A DNA stretch of 10,165 nucleotides. It comes from Pseudomonas sp. (GTDB lineage: Bacteria > Pseudomonadota > Gammaproteobacteria > Pseudomonadales > Pseudomonadaceae). A program made the translations under genes and the position numbers. This document shows positions 1 through 8,539 of this stretch, one piece after another. Under the pieces are notes generated by a model. It was not told the origin of the DNA. It saw only the letters and a list, made by a program, of their open reading frames with translations, and did no database searches. Position 1 is the stretch's first letter. Every line of letters starts with the position of its first letter. The stretch spans positions 1 through 10,165 of the forward strand of contig JAQZAY010000124.1 of NCBI GenBank assembly GCA_029239415.1, read 5' to 3'.

Positions 1-1
1 C

Positions 2-424
2 AGCGAACAATGGACCGACAAGCAGACCGGTCAGAAGGTCGAAAAGACCGAGTGGCACCGTGTGTCGATGTTCGGCAAGGTTGCCGAGATCGCTGGCGAG
101 TACCTGCGCAAGGGTTCGCAGGTGTACATCGAAGGCAAGCTGCAGACCCGCGAGTGGGAAAAAGACGGCATCAAGCGCTACACCACTGAAATCATCGTCG
201 ACATGCAAGGCACCATGCAGCTGCTGGGCAGCCGTCAGCAGAACCAGGACGGTGGCAACCAGTACAACCAGGGCGGCGGCCAGGGCGGCAACAACTACAA
301 CCAGGCTCCGCCACGCCAGCAGGCCCAGCGCCCGCAGCAGGCCCCCCAGCGCCCGGCGCCGCAGCAGCCGGCTGCCCAGCCTGCGCCTGACTTCGACAGC
401 TTCGACGACGATATTCCGTTCTAG
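2..424 (+). CDS. ssb: Single-stranded DNA-binding protein SSB, 5' end outside window
   Basis: SSB coats single-stranded DNA during replication, recombination and repair and recruits partner proteins through its C-terminal tip. The open frame runs into the window from its left edge, giving 140 residues before TAG. By comparison with E. coli SSB about 35-40 N-terminal residues are missing. Visible parts are the second half of the OB fold ([19 protein letters not shown], then [16 protein letters not shown] and [17 protein letters not shown]), a disordered Q/N/G- then Q/P/A-rich linker of about 50 residues, and the acidic tip [11 protein letters not shown], the canonical partner-binding peptide. 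A GTG at 62 is in frame but lies inside the OB fold, so it is not the true start. The gene ends just before a strong terminator. Identification is essentially certain. Confidence 0.97.
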   Translation, partial: SEQWTDKQTGQKVEKTEWHRVSMFGKVAEIAGEYLRKGSQVYIEGKLQTREWEKDGIKRYTTEIIVDMQGTMQLLGSRQQNQDGGNQYNQGGGQGGNNYNQAPPRQQAQRPQQAPQRPAPQQPAAQPAPDFDSFDDDIPF

Positions 425-446
425 GATTCTGAAGTCTCGGATCAAT

Positions 447-482
447 AAAAAGCCCCTGGCCGCAAGGTCCAGGGGCTTTTTT
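447..482. terminator. Bidirectional Rho-independent terminator between ssb and ansA
   Basis: A 9-bp perfect stem (AGCCCCTGG at 451-459 with CCAGGGGCT at 469-477) surrounds a 9-nt loop. It is flanked by A5 on the left and T6 on the right, so it reads as a hairpin plus U-tract on both strands. It lies 22 bp after the ssb stop and 18 bp after the convergent asparaginase stop, so it should terminate both. Confidence 0.93.
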
Positions 483-500
483 CATCACGCGGCTAGCGGG

Positions 501-1490
501 TCAGCTTCGCTCCCCACACAGGTCCAGCACGAACCAGCGCTCGGCCGCCTGCACATCCAGCCCCGTGCCCAGCAGCGCGAACATCTTGCCCAGTGCCGCC
601 TCGCGGGTCATGCCGCCGCCACTCACCAGCCCGGTATCACGCAAGCGGCTGCCAGCAGCGTAGGTGCCGAACTCCACCGCGCCCTCGGGGCACTGGCTGA
701 TCGCGGCGATCAGCACGCCGTTCTGGCGGGCGTCACGCAAGGCGTCGAGCAGGGCCTGGTCGTCCGACGGGCCGGTGCCGCTGCCGTAGCATTCGAGCAG
801 CAGGCCCTGGGCGCCGGTGGCCAGCAGGGCTTGCACATGCTGCGCCTGCAGGCCGGGAAACACCGGTAGCACGACCAGGTTCACCGTCTCGCGGACCTGG
901 CGATAGTCGAGGAACGCCGGGATCGACTCGGCTTTTTCACCCTCGCGGTGGCGGGGCAGGGCCACGAAGGCATCGAACGCCTCGCTGCGCAGCTTCGAGG
1001 TGCGCGCGCCGTGCAACAGCTGGCCGTTGAAGTACAACTGCACGCCGTCTTCCAGCTCGCCGGCAAACAGCTGCAAGGCACCTTCGAGATTGACCCAGGC
1101 ATCGCTGCCAGGCGCGCCGGCAGGCAGCATCGAGCCGGTCAGCAGCACCGGCACCGGCAAGCCCAGCAACAGAAAGGACAGCGCCGCGGCACTGTAGGCC
1201 AGGGTATCGGTGCCATGCAGCACCAGCACGCCGTCGTGGCCATCACGCTCGACCGCCTCGACGATGGCGTCGCGCATGGCCAGCCAGTTGGCCTGCTGCA
1301 TGTTGGCGCTGTCCAGCAGTGGGTCGAGCTCGCGCAGCGACCAGTTCGGCCGCGACGCATCAGGGCGTTGTGCCAGGTGCTCGCGCATCCGTGCTTCGAA
1401 GCCGCCTGCGGGCGCAAGACCCGCCGGCGTCTCGAGCATGCCGATGGTGCCGCCGGTGTAGAGGACGAGGAGGTTGTTGACTGCGCGCAT
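501..1490 (-). CDS. ansA: Type I (cytoplasmic) L-asparaginase
   Basis: It should hydrolyse L-asparagine to aspartate and ammonia in the cytoplasm. The product has 329 residues, close to the usual length of the family, and no signal peptide, which favours the AnsA type over the periplasmic AnsB type. Both catalytic threonine motifs are present: YTGGTIG at residues 11-17 (nucleophile T15) and LHGTDTLAY at 91-99 (T94, D95). A lysine matching the catalytic Lys of AnsA sits at K166 in RTSKLRSEAFDAF. I chose the ATG at 1490 because the motif follows it at the normal distance and GGAA lies 6 nt upstream. A longer reading from 1532 would begin inside a hairpin. It follows the alanine/glycine symporter gene on the same strand with a 72-bp gap, so the two may be partly cotranscribed. 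Some homologues are annotated simply as asparaginase; glutaminase activity cannot be judged. Confidence 0.93.
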   Translation of the reverse strand: MRAVNNLLVLYTGGTIGMLETPAGLAPAGGFEARMREHLAQRPDASRPNWSLRELDPLLDSANMQQANWLAMRDAIVEAVERDGHDGVLVLHGTDTLAYSAAALSFLLLGLPVPVLLTGSMLPAGAPGSDAWVNLEGALQLFAGELEDGVQLYFNGQLLHGARTSKLRSEAFDAFVALPRHREGEKAESIPAFLDYRQVRETVNLVVLPVFPGLQAQHVQALLATGAQGLLLECYGSGTGPSDDQALLDALRDARQNGVLIAAISQCPEGAVEFGTYAAGSRLRDTGLVSGGGMTREAALGKMFALLGTGLDVQAAERWFVLDLCGERS

Positions 1491-1522
1491 GGGGCGTTCC
1501 GTGGCGAGGGGAGATGAGAAGT

Positions 1523-1545
1523 GGCCGCCCACGGGAGGGGCGGCC
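1523..1545 (-). terminator. GC hairpin between symporter and asparaginase genes, no U-tract
   Basis: GGCCGCCC (1523-1530) pairs perfectly with GGGCGGCC (1538-1545) around a 7-nt loop, 17 bp downstream of the symporter stop. On the minus strand the sequence after the stem is ACTTCTCATC, with no real U-run. It may attenuate read-through or protect the symporter mRNA 3' end rather than terminate fully. Confidence 0.5.
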
Positions 1546-1562
1546 AGGGAAGCGCGAGGATA

Positions 1563-3005
1563 TCAGCCTTGGGTCTGGACCTGGCCGGTGGCCTTGTCAG
1601 CAGCTGTTTCGAACTGTGGGTTGGCCGGCCAGGCAGTGCGGTCCAGGTCCAGGTCGGCGAACTTGGCGGAGTCGAATACCGGCTGCCTGATGCCGGCGCG
1701 GCGCTGCTCGTCGTAGTCGCGCATCACCCGCAGGCCGACCTTGAACAGCATTGCCAGGGCGATCAGGTTGACGAAGGCCAGGCAGGTCATGGTGATGTCG
1801 GCGAAGGCGAACACGGTCGACAGGTTCTGTACCGAGCCCCACACCACCAGCGCCAGCACCAGGGCGCGGTAGCCCAGCAGCACCAGGCGGTTGCGGCTGA
1901 GGAACTGCAGGCTGGTCTCGCCCAGGTAGTAGTTGTAGAGGATGCAGGTGAACACGAACAGCGACAGCGCGACGCTGACGAACAGCCTGCCCCAGTCACC
2001 GACCACGGCGGCCAGCGAGTTCTGGGTCAGGACGATGCCATCGCCTTCGAAACCTGGGGTATAGAAGCCCGACAGCAGGATCAGCAGCGCGGTGCAGGTG
2101 CAGATCACGAAGGTATCGAGGAACACGCTGAAGGCCTGCACCACGCCCTGGGCACCCGGATGGCGCACGGCGGCGACGGCGGCGACGTTCGGCGCGCTGC
2201 CAAGGCCCGCTTCGTTGGCGAACACGCCGCGCTTCACGCCCATCACGATGGCGCTGCCGAGCAGGCCGCCAAACGCCGGGTCCAGGCCAAAGGCGCTCTT
2301 GAAGATGGTTTCCAGCATCGCCGGCACATGCTCGATCTGGCTGCCGATCACGTACAGGGTCACGCCGATGTAGGCCAGGGTCTTGACCGGCACCAGCAGG
2401 TCGGAGACCGACGCGATGCGCTTGATCCCGCCCAGGAAAACCACCGCCAGCAGCACGGCCAGGGCAAGGCCGGTGTGCTCCGGGGCAAAGCCGAAGGCGT
2501 TCTGCAGCGAGTGGGTCACGGTGTACGACTGCAGGCCGTTGAAGGCAAAGCCGTAGGTCACCAGCAGCAGCACCGAGAACACCATGGCCATGCGCTTGAG
2601 CTTCAGGCCATGCAGGATGTAGTAGGCCGGACCGCCGCGGTACAGGCCGTCACCGTCGGCACGCTTGTAGACCTGCGCGAGGGTGCACTCGAAGAAGCTG
2701 CTGGACATGCCCACCAGCGCGGTGACCCACATCCAGAACACCGCGCCCGGGCCGCCGAGCGTCACGGCGATGCCGACGCCCGCGATGTTGCCCGCGCCGA
2801 CACGGCCGGCCAGGCTCAGCATCAGCGCCTGGAACGAGCTGAGCTGCCCTGCCTGGCCCTTCAGGGATTCCTTGAACACACCGAACATGTGCCCGAAATG
2901 CCGGAACTGCACGAACCGCGAGCGAAGGGTGAAATAGCCGCCGAGTCCGACGATCAGTACGATGAGGAGTTTCCCCGAGAGGAAGTCGTTGAGCATTTCG
3001 AGCAT
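1563..3005 (-). CDS. AGCS-family sodium:alanine/glycine symporter
   Basis: A 480-residue inner-membrane protein that should import alanine and/or glycine with sodium. The family signature is present at residues 70-93 (GAGNIAGVGIAVTLGGPG and then AVFWMW), and a second conserved block, FANEAGLGSAP, lies at about 262-272. Many hydrophobic segments run from residue 12 to about 445, consistent with the usual 10-12 helices, and a soluble polar tail of about 35 residues follows. Length is typical for AlsT/DagA proteins. I chose the ATG at 3005 because GAGG lies 8 nt upstream; a second ATG at 2996 is possible, and the frame is open to 3062 without a better start. The gene is divergent from an HTH regulator gene and lies upstream of the asparaginase gene. 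Alanine versus glycine preference cannot be read from the sequence. Confidence 0.93.
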   Translation of the reverse strand: MLEMLNDFLSGKLLIVLIVGLGGYFTLRSRFVQFRHFGHMFGVFKESLKGQAGQLSSFQALMLSLAGRVGAGNIAGVGIAVTLGGPGAVFWMWVTALVGMSSSFFECTLAQVYKRADGDGLYRGGPAYYILHGLKLKRMAMVFSVLLLVTYGFAFNGLQSYTVTHSLQNAFGFAPEHTGLALAVLLAVVFLGGIKRIASVSDLLVPVKTLAYIGVTLYVIGSQIEHVPAMLETIFKSAFGLDPAFGGLLGSAIVMGVKRGVFANEAGLGSAPNVAAVAAVRHPGAQGVVQAFSVFLDTFVICTCTALLILLSGFYTPGFEGDGIVLTQNSLAAVVGDWGRLFVSVALSLFVFTCILYNYYLGETSLQFLSRNRLVLLGYRALVLALVVWGSVQNLSTVFAFADITMTCLAFVNLIALAMLFKVGLRVMRDYDEQRRAGIRQPVFDSAKFADLDLDRTAWPANPQFETAADKATGQVQTQG

Positions 3006-3127
3006 GGTGAAGCCCTCGATTCTTGTTTTTTTGCGTGAAAGACCGCAGCGGTGTCGTAGCACCGCACCTTGTGGGGCGAATGGTTGGTCATGACAAGAGT
3101 CGTTACAATTTCGCAGGTTGCTCTGAT

Positions 3128-3166
3128 TTGATGCGACCTGATGCTAGAATGGCGTCAGACGCATCA
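3128..3166 (+). promoter_or_regulatory. Putative operator and -10 region of the HTH regulator gene
   Basis: TGATGC occurs at 3129-3134 and again at 3139-3144, exactly 10 bp (one helical turn) apart. TGATGCG (3129-3135) also forms an inverted repeat with CGCATCA (3160-3166). The repeats flank a -10-like TAGAAT at 3145-3150, which has a poor -35 (TCTGAT, 3122-3127, 17-bp spacer). This arrangement would suit repression by the adjacent HTH protein. This is inference from spacing only. Confidence 0.35.
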
Positions 3167-3181
3167 TCTGGAAGGGCGCCC

Positions 3182-4000
3182 ATGAGCGAACATTTCGCCG
3201 CCAACCTCAAGCTCGCCTGCAGCCATTACCGCTCTATCTCGGAGGTTTGCCGGCAGCTTGCGATCAATCGCGCGCAGTTCAACAAGTACCTGAGCGGTCA
3301 GAGCCGGCCGACCGCCTACAACCTCAAGCGTATCGGTGACTTCTTCGGCGTCGAGGACTACGAGCTGGGCCTGCCGCCCGAGCAGTTCGCCCGCCTGATC
3401 GGCGCGCGCAATACCGAGAGCCTGGCACGCCAGCAGGGCAACCCGGTCAGCGACCTGCTCGAGCCCCTGCGCGCGCATGCGGGCAACCTGTCACGCTACT
3501 GCGGCTACTACTTCGAATACTCCAACTGCATGTCGGTACCCGGCACCATCCTGCTGTCGCTGGTCCACCTGTATGAAGAGCGCGGCAGCTTCCTGTTCGA
3601 GCGCCAGGAGCGCCAGGAACGCACCAGCAGCACCGACGTCCAGGCCGAGGACTGGGTACGCTGTCGCTACCTGGGCGCTGCCTTCCAGCTGCAGGACCGC
3701 CTGTTTCTCATCGACTACGAATCGCTGACCTTCAACGAGATGAGCCAGACCATCCTCATCCCCAGTTTCAAGAGCCGCATCACGCGCCTGAACGGCCTGA
3801 AGACCGGCGTGTCGAGCGGCGACCGCCGGAACCCGGCCTGCACCCGCGTGGTCTGGGAATACCTGGGGCCTGAGATAAACCGCATCAACGCGTACCGACA
3901 GGTGAAGCTGTATCGCCCGGATGACCCGCGTATCGACGATGACGTGCGCGAACGGCTGAACGTCGGGCCGATTCGCAATGGATTGTTCGAAATCGAATGA
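3182..4000 (+). CDS. XRE-like helix-turn-helix transcriptional regulator
   Basis: A 272-residue predicted cytoplasmic DNA-binding protein. Residues about 8-62 form a Cro/C1-type HTH: the segment ISEVCRQLAINRAQFNKYL gives the helix-turn-recognition-helix, followed by SGQSRPTAYNLKRIGDFFG, the conserved end of that domain. Residues from about 90 to 272 are a larger, non-repetitive domain that I do not recognise; it may sense a ligand. The ATG at 3182 has GGAAGG 6 nt upstream and starts right at the domain; the frame is open back to 3023 but would add 53 residues of low-quality sequence. It is divergent from the symporter gene and followed 96 bp later by the RmlD-like gene. It could regulate either side or itself. 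It resembles the regulator I recall at PA4070 in P. aeruginosa. Target and ligand are unknown. Confidence 0.85.
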   Translation: MSEHFAANLKLACSHYRSISEVCRQLAINRAQFNKYLSGQSRPTAYNLKRIGDFFGVEDYELGLPPEQFARLIGARNTESLARQQGNPVSDLLEPLRAHAGNLSRYCGYYFEYSNCMSVPGTILLSLVHLYEERGSFLFERQERQERTSSTDVQAEDWVRCRYLGAAFQLQDRLFLIDYESLTFNEMSQTILIPSFKSRITRLNGLKTGVSSGDRRNPACTRVVWEYLGPEINRINAYRQVKLYRPDDPRIDDDVRERLNVGPIRNGLFEIE

Positions 4001-4024
4001 TGCCATCCTGTCGCAGGCCTCGCG

Positions 4025-4055
4025 TTGGACTTCCCTCGCAGGAAACCGCAATAAT
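4025..4055 (+). promoter_or_regulatory. Weak candidate promoter for the RmlD-like/epimerase pair
   Basis: TTGGAC (4025-4030) and AATAAT (4050-4055, 5 of 6 to the sigma-70 -10) lie upstream of the ATG at 4097. The 19-bp spacer is longer than ideal and the -35 match is poor, so the pair may instead be read from the regulator promoter. Confidence 0.3.
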
Positions 4056-4096
4056 GTTCGCTTTCCTCGATCAACCTGTTCGGATCTGCTGACTCT

Positions 4097-4973
4097 ATGC
4101 GAATGCGCCTGATGCTATTGGGTGGTGGAAGTGCCCTCGGGCAAGCGCTGATTCGCCTCGGAGCCGAGGAGGATGTAGCCTTCATCGCGCCGCGCCCGCC
4201 AGACACCGGCTGGAATGCGGCAAGCTTGACCCAGCTGCTCGATGACACTCGCCCGGATGCGCTGATCAACCTGGCCTACTACTTCGACTGGTTCCAGGCC
4301 GAGTCGGTCAGCGACCAGCGCCTGGCCCAGCAGGAGCGGGCGGTCGAGCGACTGGCCGAGCTGTGCCAGCACCATGAGATCAAGCTGGTGCAACCTTCGA
4401 GCTACCGCGTGTTCAACGGTTTGCGCGCGACGGCCTACAGCGAGAAAGACGAGCCCGCGCCGCTGGGCCCGCGGGGCCAGGCCTTGTTGCGCATCGAGCA
4501 GAGCGTGCGCGCCATCTGCCCGCAACACGTGCTGCTGCGCTTTGGCTGGGTGCTCGACGAGAGCATCGATGGCGCGCTGGGACGTTTCCTGACCCGCGCC
4601 GAGCAACCCCACGAATTGCTGCTGGCCGACGACCGGCGTGGCAACCCGACACCCGTGGACGACGCGGCCCGGGTGATCCTGTCGGTGCTCAAGCAGCTGG
4701 ACTGCGCGGCGCCGCTGTGGGGCACCTATCATTACGCTGGTAACGAGGCAACCACGCTGTTGGCGCTGGGGCAGGCTATCCTCAGTGAAGCGGCCCAGTG
4801 GCACAAGCTGGCCGTGCAGGCGCCGACCCCGCAAGCCCACGCCTCGCGTCCCGATGCGAGCGATGAGCCGCAGCACGCGGTGCTGGCCTGCAAGAAAATC
4901 CTCCATACCTTCGGCATCAAGCCACGCGCCTGGCGCGCCGGCTTGCCGCCCCTACTGGATCGATTCTATCGTC

Positions 4974-4981
<8 letters not shown>
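4097..4981 (+). CDS. RmlD-like NAD(P)-binding protein, degenerate SDR active site
   Basis: A 294-residue extended-SDR protein of the RmlD (dTDP-4-dehydrorhamnose reductase) type. The N-terminal strand and glycine loop read LMLLGGGSALGQAL, where the usual middle glycine of GxxGxxG is serine. The segment PSSYRVFNG (100-108) matches the family motif STDYVFDG, and RFGWVLD (148-154) matches RTSWVYG. The catalytic YxxxK is not conserved: in the segment PLGPRGQALLRIEQ (122-135), which aligns with PxxxYGxxKLxGE, the Tyr and Lys positions are R126 and L130. It is therefore unlikely to be a working reductase and may bind nucleotide or partner with the epimerase. Its stop overlaps the epimerase start by 8 bp, which implies translational coupling. 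The start at 4097 has a poor ribosome site; ATG 4103 is an alternative. It resembles PA4069 as I recall it. Confidence 0.82.
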
Positions 4982-5909
<928 letters not shown>

Positions 5910-5911
5910 CG

Positions 5912-5940
5912 AAAAAACGGCGATCCGATCGCCTTTTTTT
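5912..5940. terminator. Bidirectional terminator between epimerase and oprG
   Basis: GGCGAT (5919-5924) pairs with ATCGCC (5928-5933) around a 3-nt loop, with A6 to the left and T7 to the right. It works in both directions and lies between two convergent genes, 10 bp from the OprG stop. Confidence 0.88.
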
Positions 5941-5949
5941 CGTCTGGAA

Positions 5950-6633
5950 TCAGAACTTGTAGCCGATGCCGACCATGTAGACCCACGGGTCGACATCCAC
6001 GTCGACCTTGGTTTTGCCCACGCCCAGGGCGGTCGGACCGTCGATGGTCGCCTTGGTGTCGATGTCGACGTACCAGACCGCGGCGTTGACCAGCAGGTTG
6101 TCGGTCACCATGTAGTCCATGCCCAGCTGCCCGGCGATGCCTACCGAATCCTGCAGTTTCATGTTGCTGAAGCCCTGCTGCTTGCGGGCACTGCTCAGGT
6201 CTTCATCGAAGAACAGCGTGTAGTTGATGCCCACGCCGGCGTACGGCTGGAACCTGGACGAGGCGTCCATCGGGTAGTACTGCAGCGACAGGGTCGGTGG
6301 CAACTGCTTGATGTCGGCCAGCTTGCCGTCCAGGCCGCCGCCCAGGCCCTTGACGCCTACGGTGTGCTTGAACGGTGTGGCGGCCAGCAGTTCGAGGCCG
6401 ACGTGGTCGGTGAGCATGTACGCGAATGCCAGGCCCAGCTGGGTGTCGCTGGTCAGGGTCGCCTTGGTGCCAGACATCCTGGCACCATCGAGTCTCAGCT
6501 CGCCGCTGTCCTCGTTCGGGGCGGTGGTGATGGCACCGGAGCGGATGACGAAATCGCCAGCCTGGTGGGCGTTGGCGACAGGCGCGGCGAGCGCCAGGGC
6601 GACGAGCGAGGCGCCGAGCAAGGACTTGTTCAT
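5950..6633 (-). CDS. oprG: Outer-membrane protein OprG, OmpW family
   Basis: A 227-residue precursor of an eight-stranded outer-membrane beta-barrel. OmpW/OprG channels are reported to let small hydrophobic molecules or small amino acids cross the outer membrane. The signal peptide MNKSLLGASLVALALAAPVANA ends at a clear AxA site, giving a mature start HQAGDFVIRSG, the typical OmpW N-terminus. Later blocks fit the family: LGLAFAYMLTDHVGLELLAA, LPPTLSLQYYP and YAGVGINYTLFF. The C-terminus GIGYKF ends in Phe, as outer-membrane barrels do. The ATG at 6633 has GGGAG 4 nt upstream and begins the signal peptide; the frame is open to 6693 but those residues precede the signal. It is transcribed separately from the zinc-type operon behind it, probably from an ANR-dependent promoter. 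Confidence 0.93.
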   Translation of the reverse strand: MNKSLLGASLVALALAAPVANAHQAGDFVIRSGAITTAPNEDSGELRLDGARMSGTKATLTSDTQLGLAFAYMLTDHVGLELLAATPFKHTVGVKGLGGGLDGKLADIKQLPPTLSLQYYPMDASSRFQPYAGVGINYTLFFDEDLSSARKQQGFSNMKLQDSVGIAGQLGMDYMVTDNLLVNAAVWYVDIDTKATIDGPTALGVGKTKVDVDVDPWVYMVGIGYKF

Positions 6634-6668
6634 GAAGCTCCCAAAGGACGTCAAAAAATTGTGGCCCA

Positions 6669-6710
6669 ATGGTACGGAGCTGTTTAACCGCAAAACTTGA
6701 TCTGGCTCAA
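6669..6710 (-). promoter_or_regulatory. ANR/FNR box and -10 element upstream of oprG
   Basis: TTGATCTGGCTCAA at 6697-6710 (reading TTGAGCCAGATCAA on the minus strand) matches the TTGAT-N4-ATCAA consensus at 9 of 10 positions. A -10-like TACCAT lies at 6674-6669 on the minus strand. If it is used, the box is centred at about -41.5, the normal position of a class II FNR-type activator. OprG of P. aeruginosa is reported to be anaerobically regulated, which agrees. Confidence 0.72.
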
Positions 6711-6739
6711 TGAAAGGTGCGTCCTAGACGGCCCAGTGC

Positions 6740-7264
6740 TCATTGCAGCTCATAGGTATAGATTTTCTCGGCGTCCATCCGGTAGCCGGCGTCGGCCAGT
6801 TCGCTGCGAGTGGCCTGCACCTGCATCTGCCCTTCGATCCAGTAGGGCTGGTAGAGGTCTTCGATGCGCACGCCCATTTCGCTGAAGATGTGCACGATCT
6901 GGTTCGGCGGTGGCGGTGGCACGTGGATGCAGGCGCCGTAATAGGGCACCAGCAGGAACTCGGTGGTACGGCCTCCCTCGCTGACCTCCAGCGGCACGAT
7001 GTAGCCCGGCAGCTTGACCTGTTGGCCGTCGAGCGCCTTGACCACCGGGGCGTCGGGCGCCGGCTGGGGGGCTGCTGGTGCGGACTCGGCCGCCAGGGCA
7101 TCGCCGAGCCGTGACAGTTGCGAAATGTCGTGCAGTGGCGTCAATTGCGGCTCGATCCGTGGTGCGCCTTCCGGGATCAGCTGTGGCCAGTCGAGGGTGC
7201 GCGGCTCGCCCGCCCACAGAGGAGTGACGAGGAACAGCAAGAGCAGCAGCAAGGTGCGGGGCAT
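6740..7264 (-). CDS. DUF3299 family secreted protein
   Basis: A 174-residue predicted periplasmic protein or lipid-free envelope protein of unknown function. The N-terminus MPRTLLLLLLFLVTPLWA is a signal peptide with probable cleavage after LWA. A P/A-rich linker (about 60-74) leads to the DUF3299 core: GYIVPLE (87-93), TEFLLVPYYGACIHVPPPPP (101-120) and NQIVH (121-125). C112 and H114 are candidate metal or redox ligands, which is inference. It is the last gene of the operon, starting 9 bp after the permease stop, with GAGAA upstream of the ATG. The position behind a zinc-type ABC system suggests a periplasmic accessory role. It resembles PA4066 as I recall it. No terminator is seen behind it. 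Confidence 0.87.
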   Translation of the reverse strand: MPRTLLLLLLFLVTPLWAGEPRTLDWPQLIPEGAPRIEPQLTPLHDISQLSRLGDALAAESAPAAPQPAPDAPVVKALDGQQVKLPGYIVPLEVSEGGRTTEFLLVPYYGACIHVPPPPPNQIVHIFSEMGVRIEDLYQPYWIEGQMQVQATRSELADAGYRMDAEKIYTYELQ

Positions 7265-7273
7265 GTCAGGTTC

Positions 7274-8539
7274 TCAGAGATGGATGGACAGGCCATCGGC
7301 CAACGATTGCCGATAGGCGCGCCAGGCCGGCACGCTGCCCATCAGCAACGCTGCGCCAAGGATGATCGCCAGCAGCGTCCATTCATGCGCGCTCGGCCAG
7401 GCCAGCGGCAGGTCCAGGCCGTAGTTGGCCTGGACATGGCCCCGGGCCACGGCGATACCCAGGTAGAGCAGGCCCAGCCCGGCAACGATCCCGCTCAGCG
7501 CCAGGGCCAGCGCCTCGAGCACCAGCAGCCCTGCGATATGCCAGGGTCGCGCGCCGACCGAACGCAGGATGGCCATCTCGCGGCGTCGCTCGTTGAGACT
7601 GGTGAGAATAGCCGTCAGCATGCCGATCAGCCCGGTCAGCACCACGAACAGCGAGACCACCAACAGCGCCTGCTCGGCCGTGCCCATCAGGCCCCACAGC
7701 TCCTGCAGCGCCACACCGGGCAGGATTGCCAGCAACGGCTCGCCGCGAAACTCGTTGATCTGCCGTTGCAGGCTGAAGGTGGCGATCTTGCTGTTCAGGC
7801 CCAGCATCACGGCGGTGATGGCGGTTGGCTGCAGGTCCATGGCCCGCGCCTGGTCCGCGCTGATGCGTCCGGCGCCGCGTGCCGGCACGCCGTTGTGCCA
7901 GTCGATATGGATCGCTTGCATGCCGCCCAGGCCGATGTGCAGGGTGCGATCGACCGGTGTGCCAGTGCGAGCCAGCACGCCGACCACGGTGAAGGGCTTG
8001 TCGTCGTGCTTGACCAGGCTGATCGCGGCCACGCCATGGGCCAGCACCAGCTTGTCGCCCAGCTTGTAGTGCAAGGCGTCTGCCACCTCAGCGCCCAGTA
8101 CCACCTCGAAAGGATCATCGGCGAACACGCGTCCCTGGCTCAGGTGCAGGTGCTGCCTGCGCCCGTACTGATAGTGCGCGAAGTACTCGCCAGTGGTGCC
8201 CATCACCCGGTAGCCGCGGTGCGAATCGCCCAGCGAGAGCGGGATTGCCCATTTCACCCGCGGGTCCTTGGCATAGTGCTGGTAGCTGTCCCAGCGGATA
8301 TTGTTGGTGGCATTGCCGATGCGAAAGACCGAGTAGAGCAGCAGGTTCACCGACCCGGAGCGAGCCCCGACGATCAGGTCGGTGCCGCTGATGGTGCTGG
8401 CGAAGCTGGTGCGGGCCTCGGTGCGCACGCGCTCGACGGCCAGCAGCAGGCACACTGACAGCGCGATGGCAAACGCGGTGAGAAAGGCGGTGAAGCGCCG
8501 GTTGGCCAGGCTGGCCAAGGCAAGGCGGAGCAGGTACAT
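7274..8539 (-). CDS. ABC transporter permease, MacB/LolE (FtsX-like) type
   Basis: A 421-residue inner-membrane permease. It has one N-terminal transmembrane segment (about 17-37), a large periplasmic domain of about 240 residues, and three C-terminal segments (about 290-313, 335-360, 385-408). This is the topology of MacB, LolC/E and FtsX, which move substrates in or out of the envelope mechanically rather than through a classical import channel. The C-terminal part shows the FtsX-domain hallmark NERRREMAILRSVGARPWHI. The periplasmic domain has several histidine clusters (YFAHYQYGRRQHLHLSQ, IHIDWHNG), which is interesting next to a His-rich partner but unproven as metal sites. Its ATG shares one base with the ATPase stop (TGATG), indicating translational coupling. 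Substrate is not readable; zinc-related function is inferred from context. Confidence 0.9.
   Translation of the reverse strand: MYLLRLALASLANRRFTAFLTAFAIALSVCLLLAVERVRTEARTSFASTISGTDLIVGARSGSVNLLLYSVFRIGNATNNIRWDSYQHYAKDPRVKWAIPLSLGDSHRGYRVMGTTGEYFAHYQYGRRQHLHLSQGRVFADDPFEVVLGAEVADALHYKLGDKLVLAHGVAAISLVKHDDKPFTVVGVLARTGTPVDRTLHIGLGGMQAIHIDWHNGVPARGAGRISADQARAMDLQPTAITAVMLGLNSKIATFSLQRQINEFRGEPLLAILPGVALQELWGLMGTAEQALLVVSLFVVLTGLIGMLTAILTSLNERRREMAILRSVGARPWHIAGLLVLEALALALSGIVAGLGLLYLGIAVARGHVQANYGLDLPLAWPSAHEWTLLAIILGAALLMGSVPAWRAYRQSLADGLSIHL

Noticed and set aside
60..869. 269-residue plus-strand frame across ssb end and terminator
   Set aside because: It runs out of frame through ssb, through a terminator hairpin and antisense to the asparaginase gene.
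1521..3038. 505-residue plus-strand open frame opposite the symporter gene
   Set aside because: It is exactly antisense to a clear AGCS transporter; its product is rich in His/Gln/Ala/Gly repeats typical of the reverse strand of GC-rich coding DNA and has no domain or ribosome site.
3087..3094. GTCATGAC palindrome in the divergent intergenic region
   Set aside because: Only 8 bp, without extended symmetry or a known matching regulator site.
7118..8458. 446-residue plus-strand open frame opposite the ABC permease
   Set aside because: Antisense shadow of the permease and DUF3299 genes with low-complexity Q/H/A composition.
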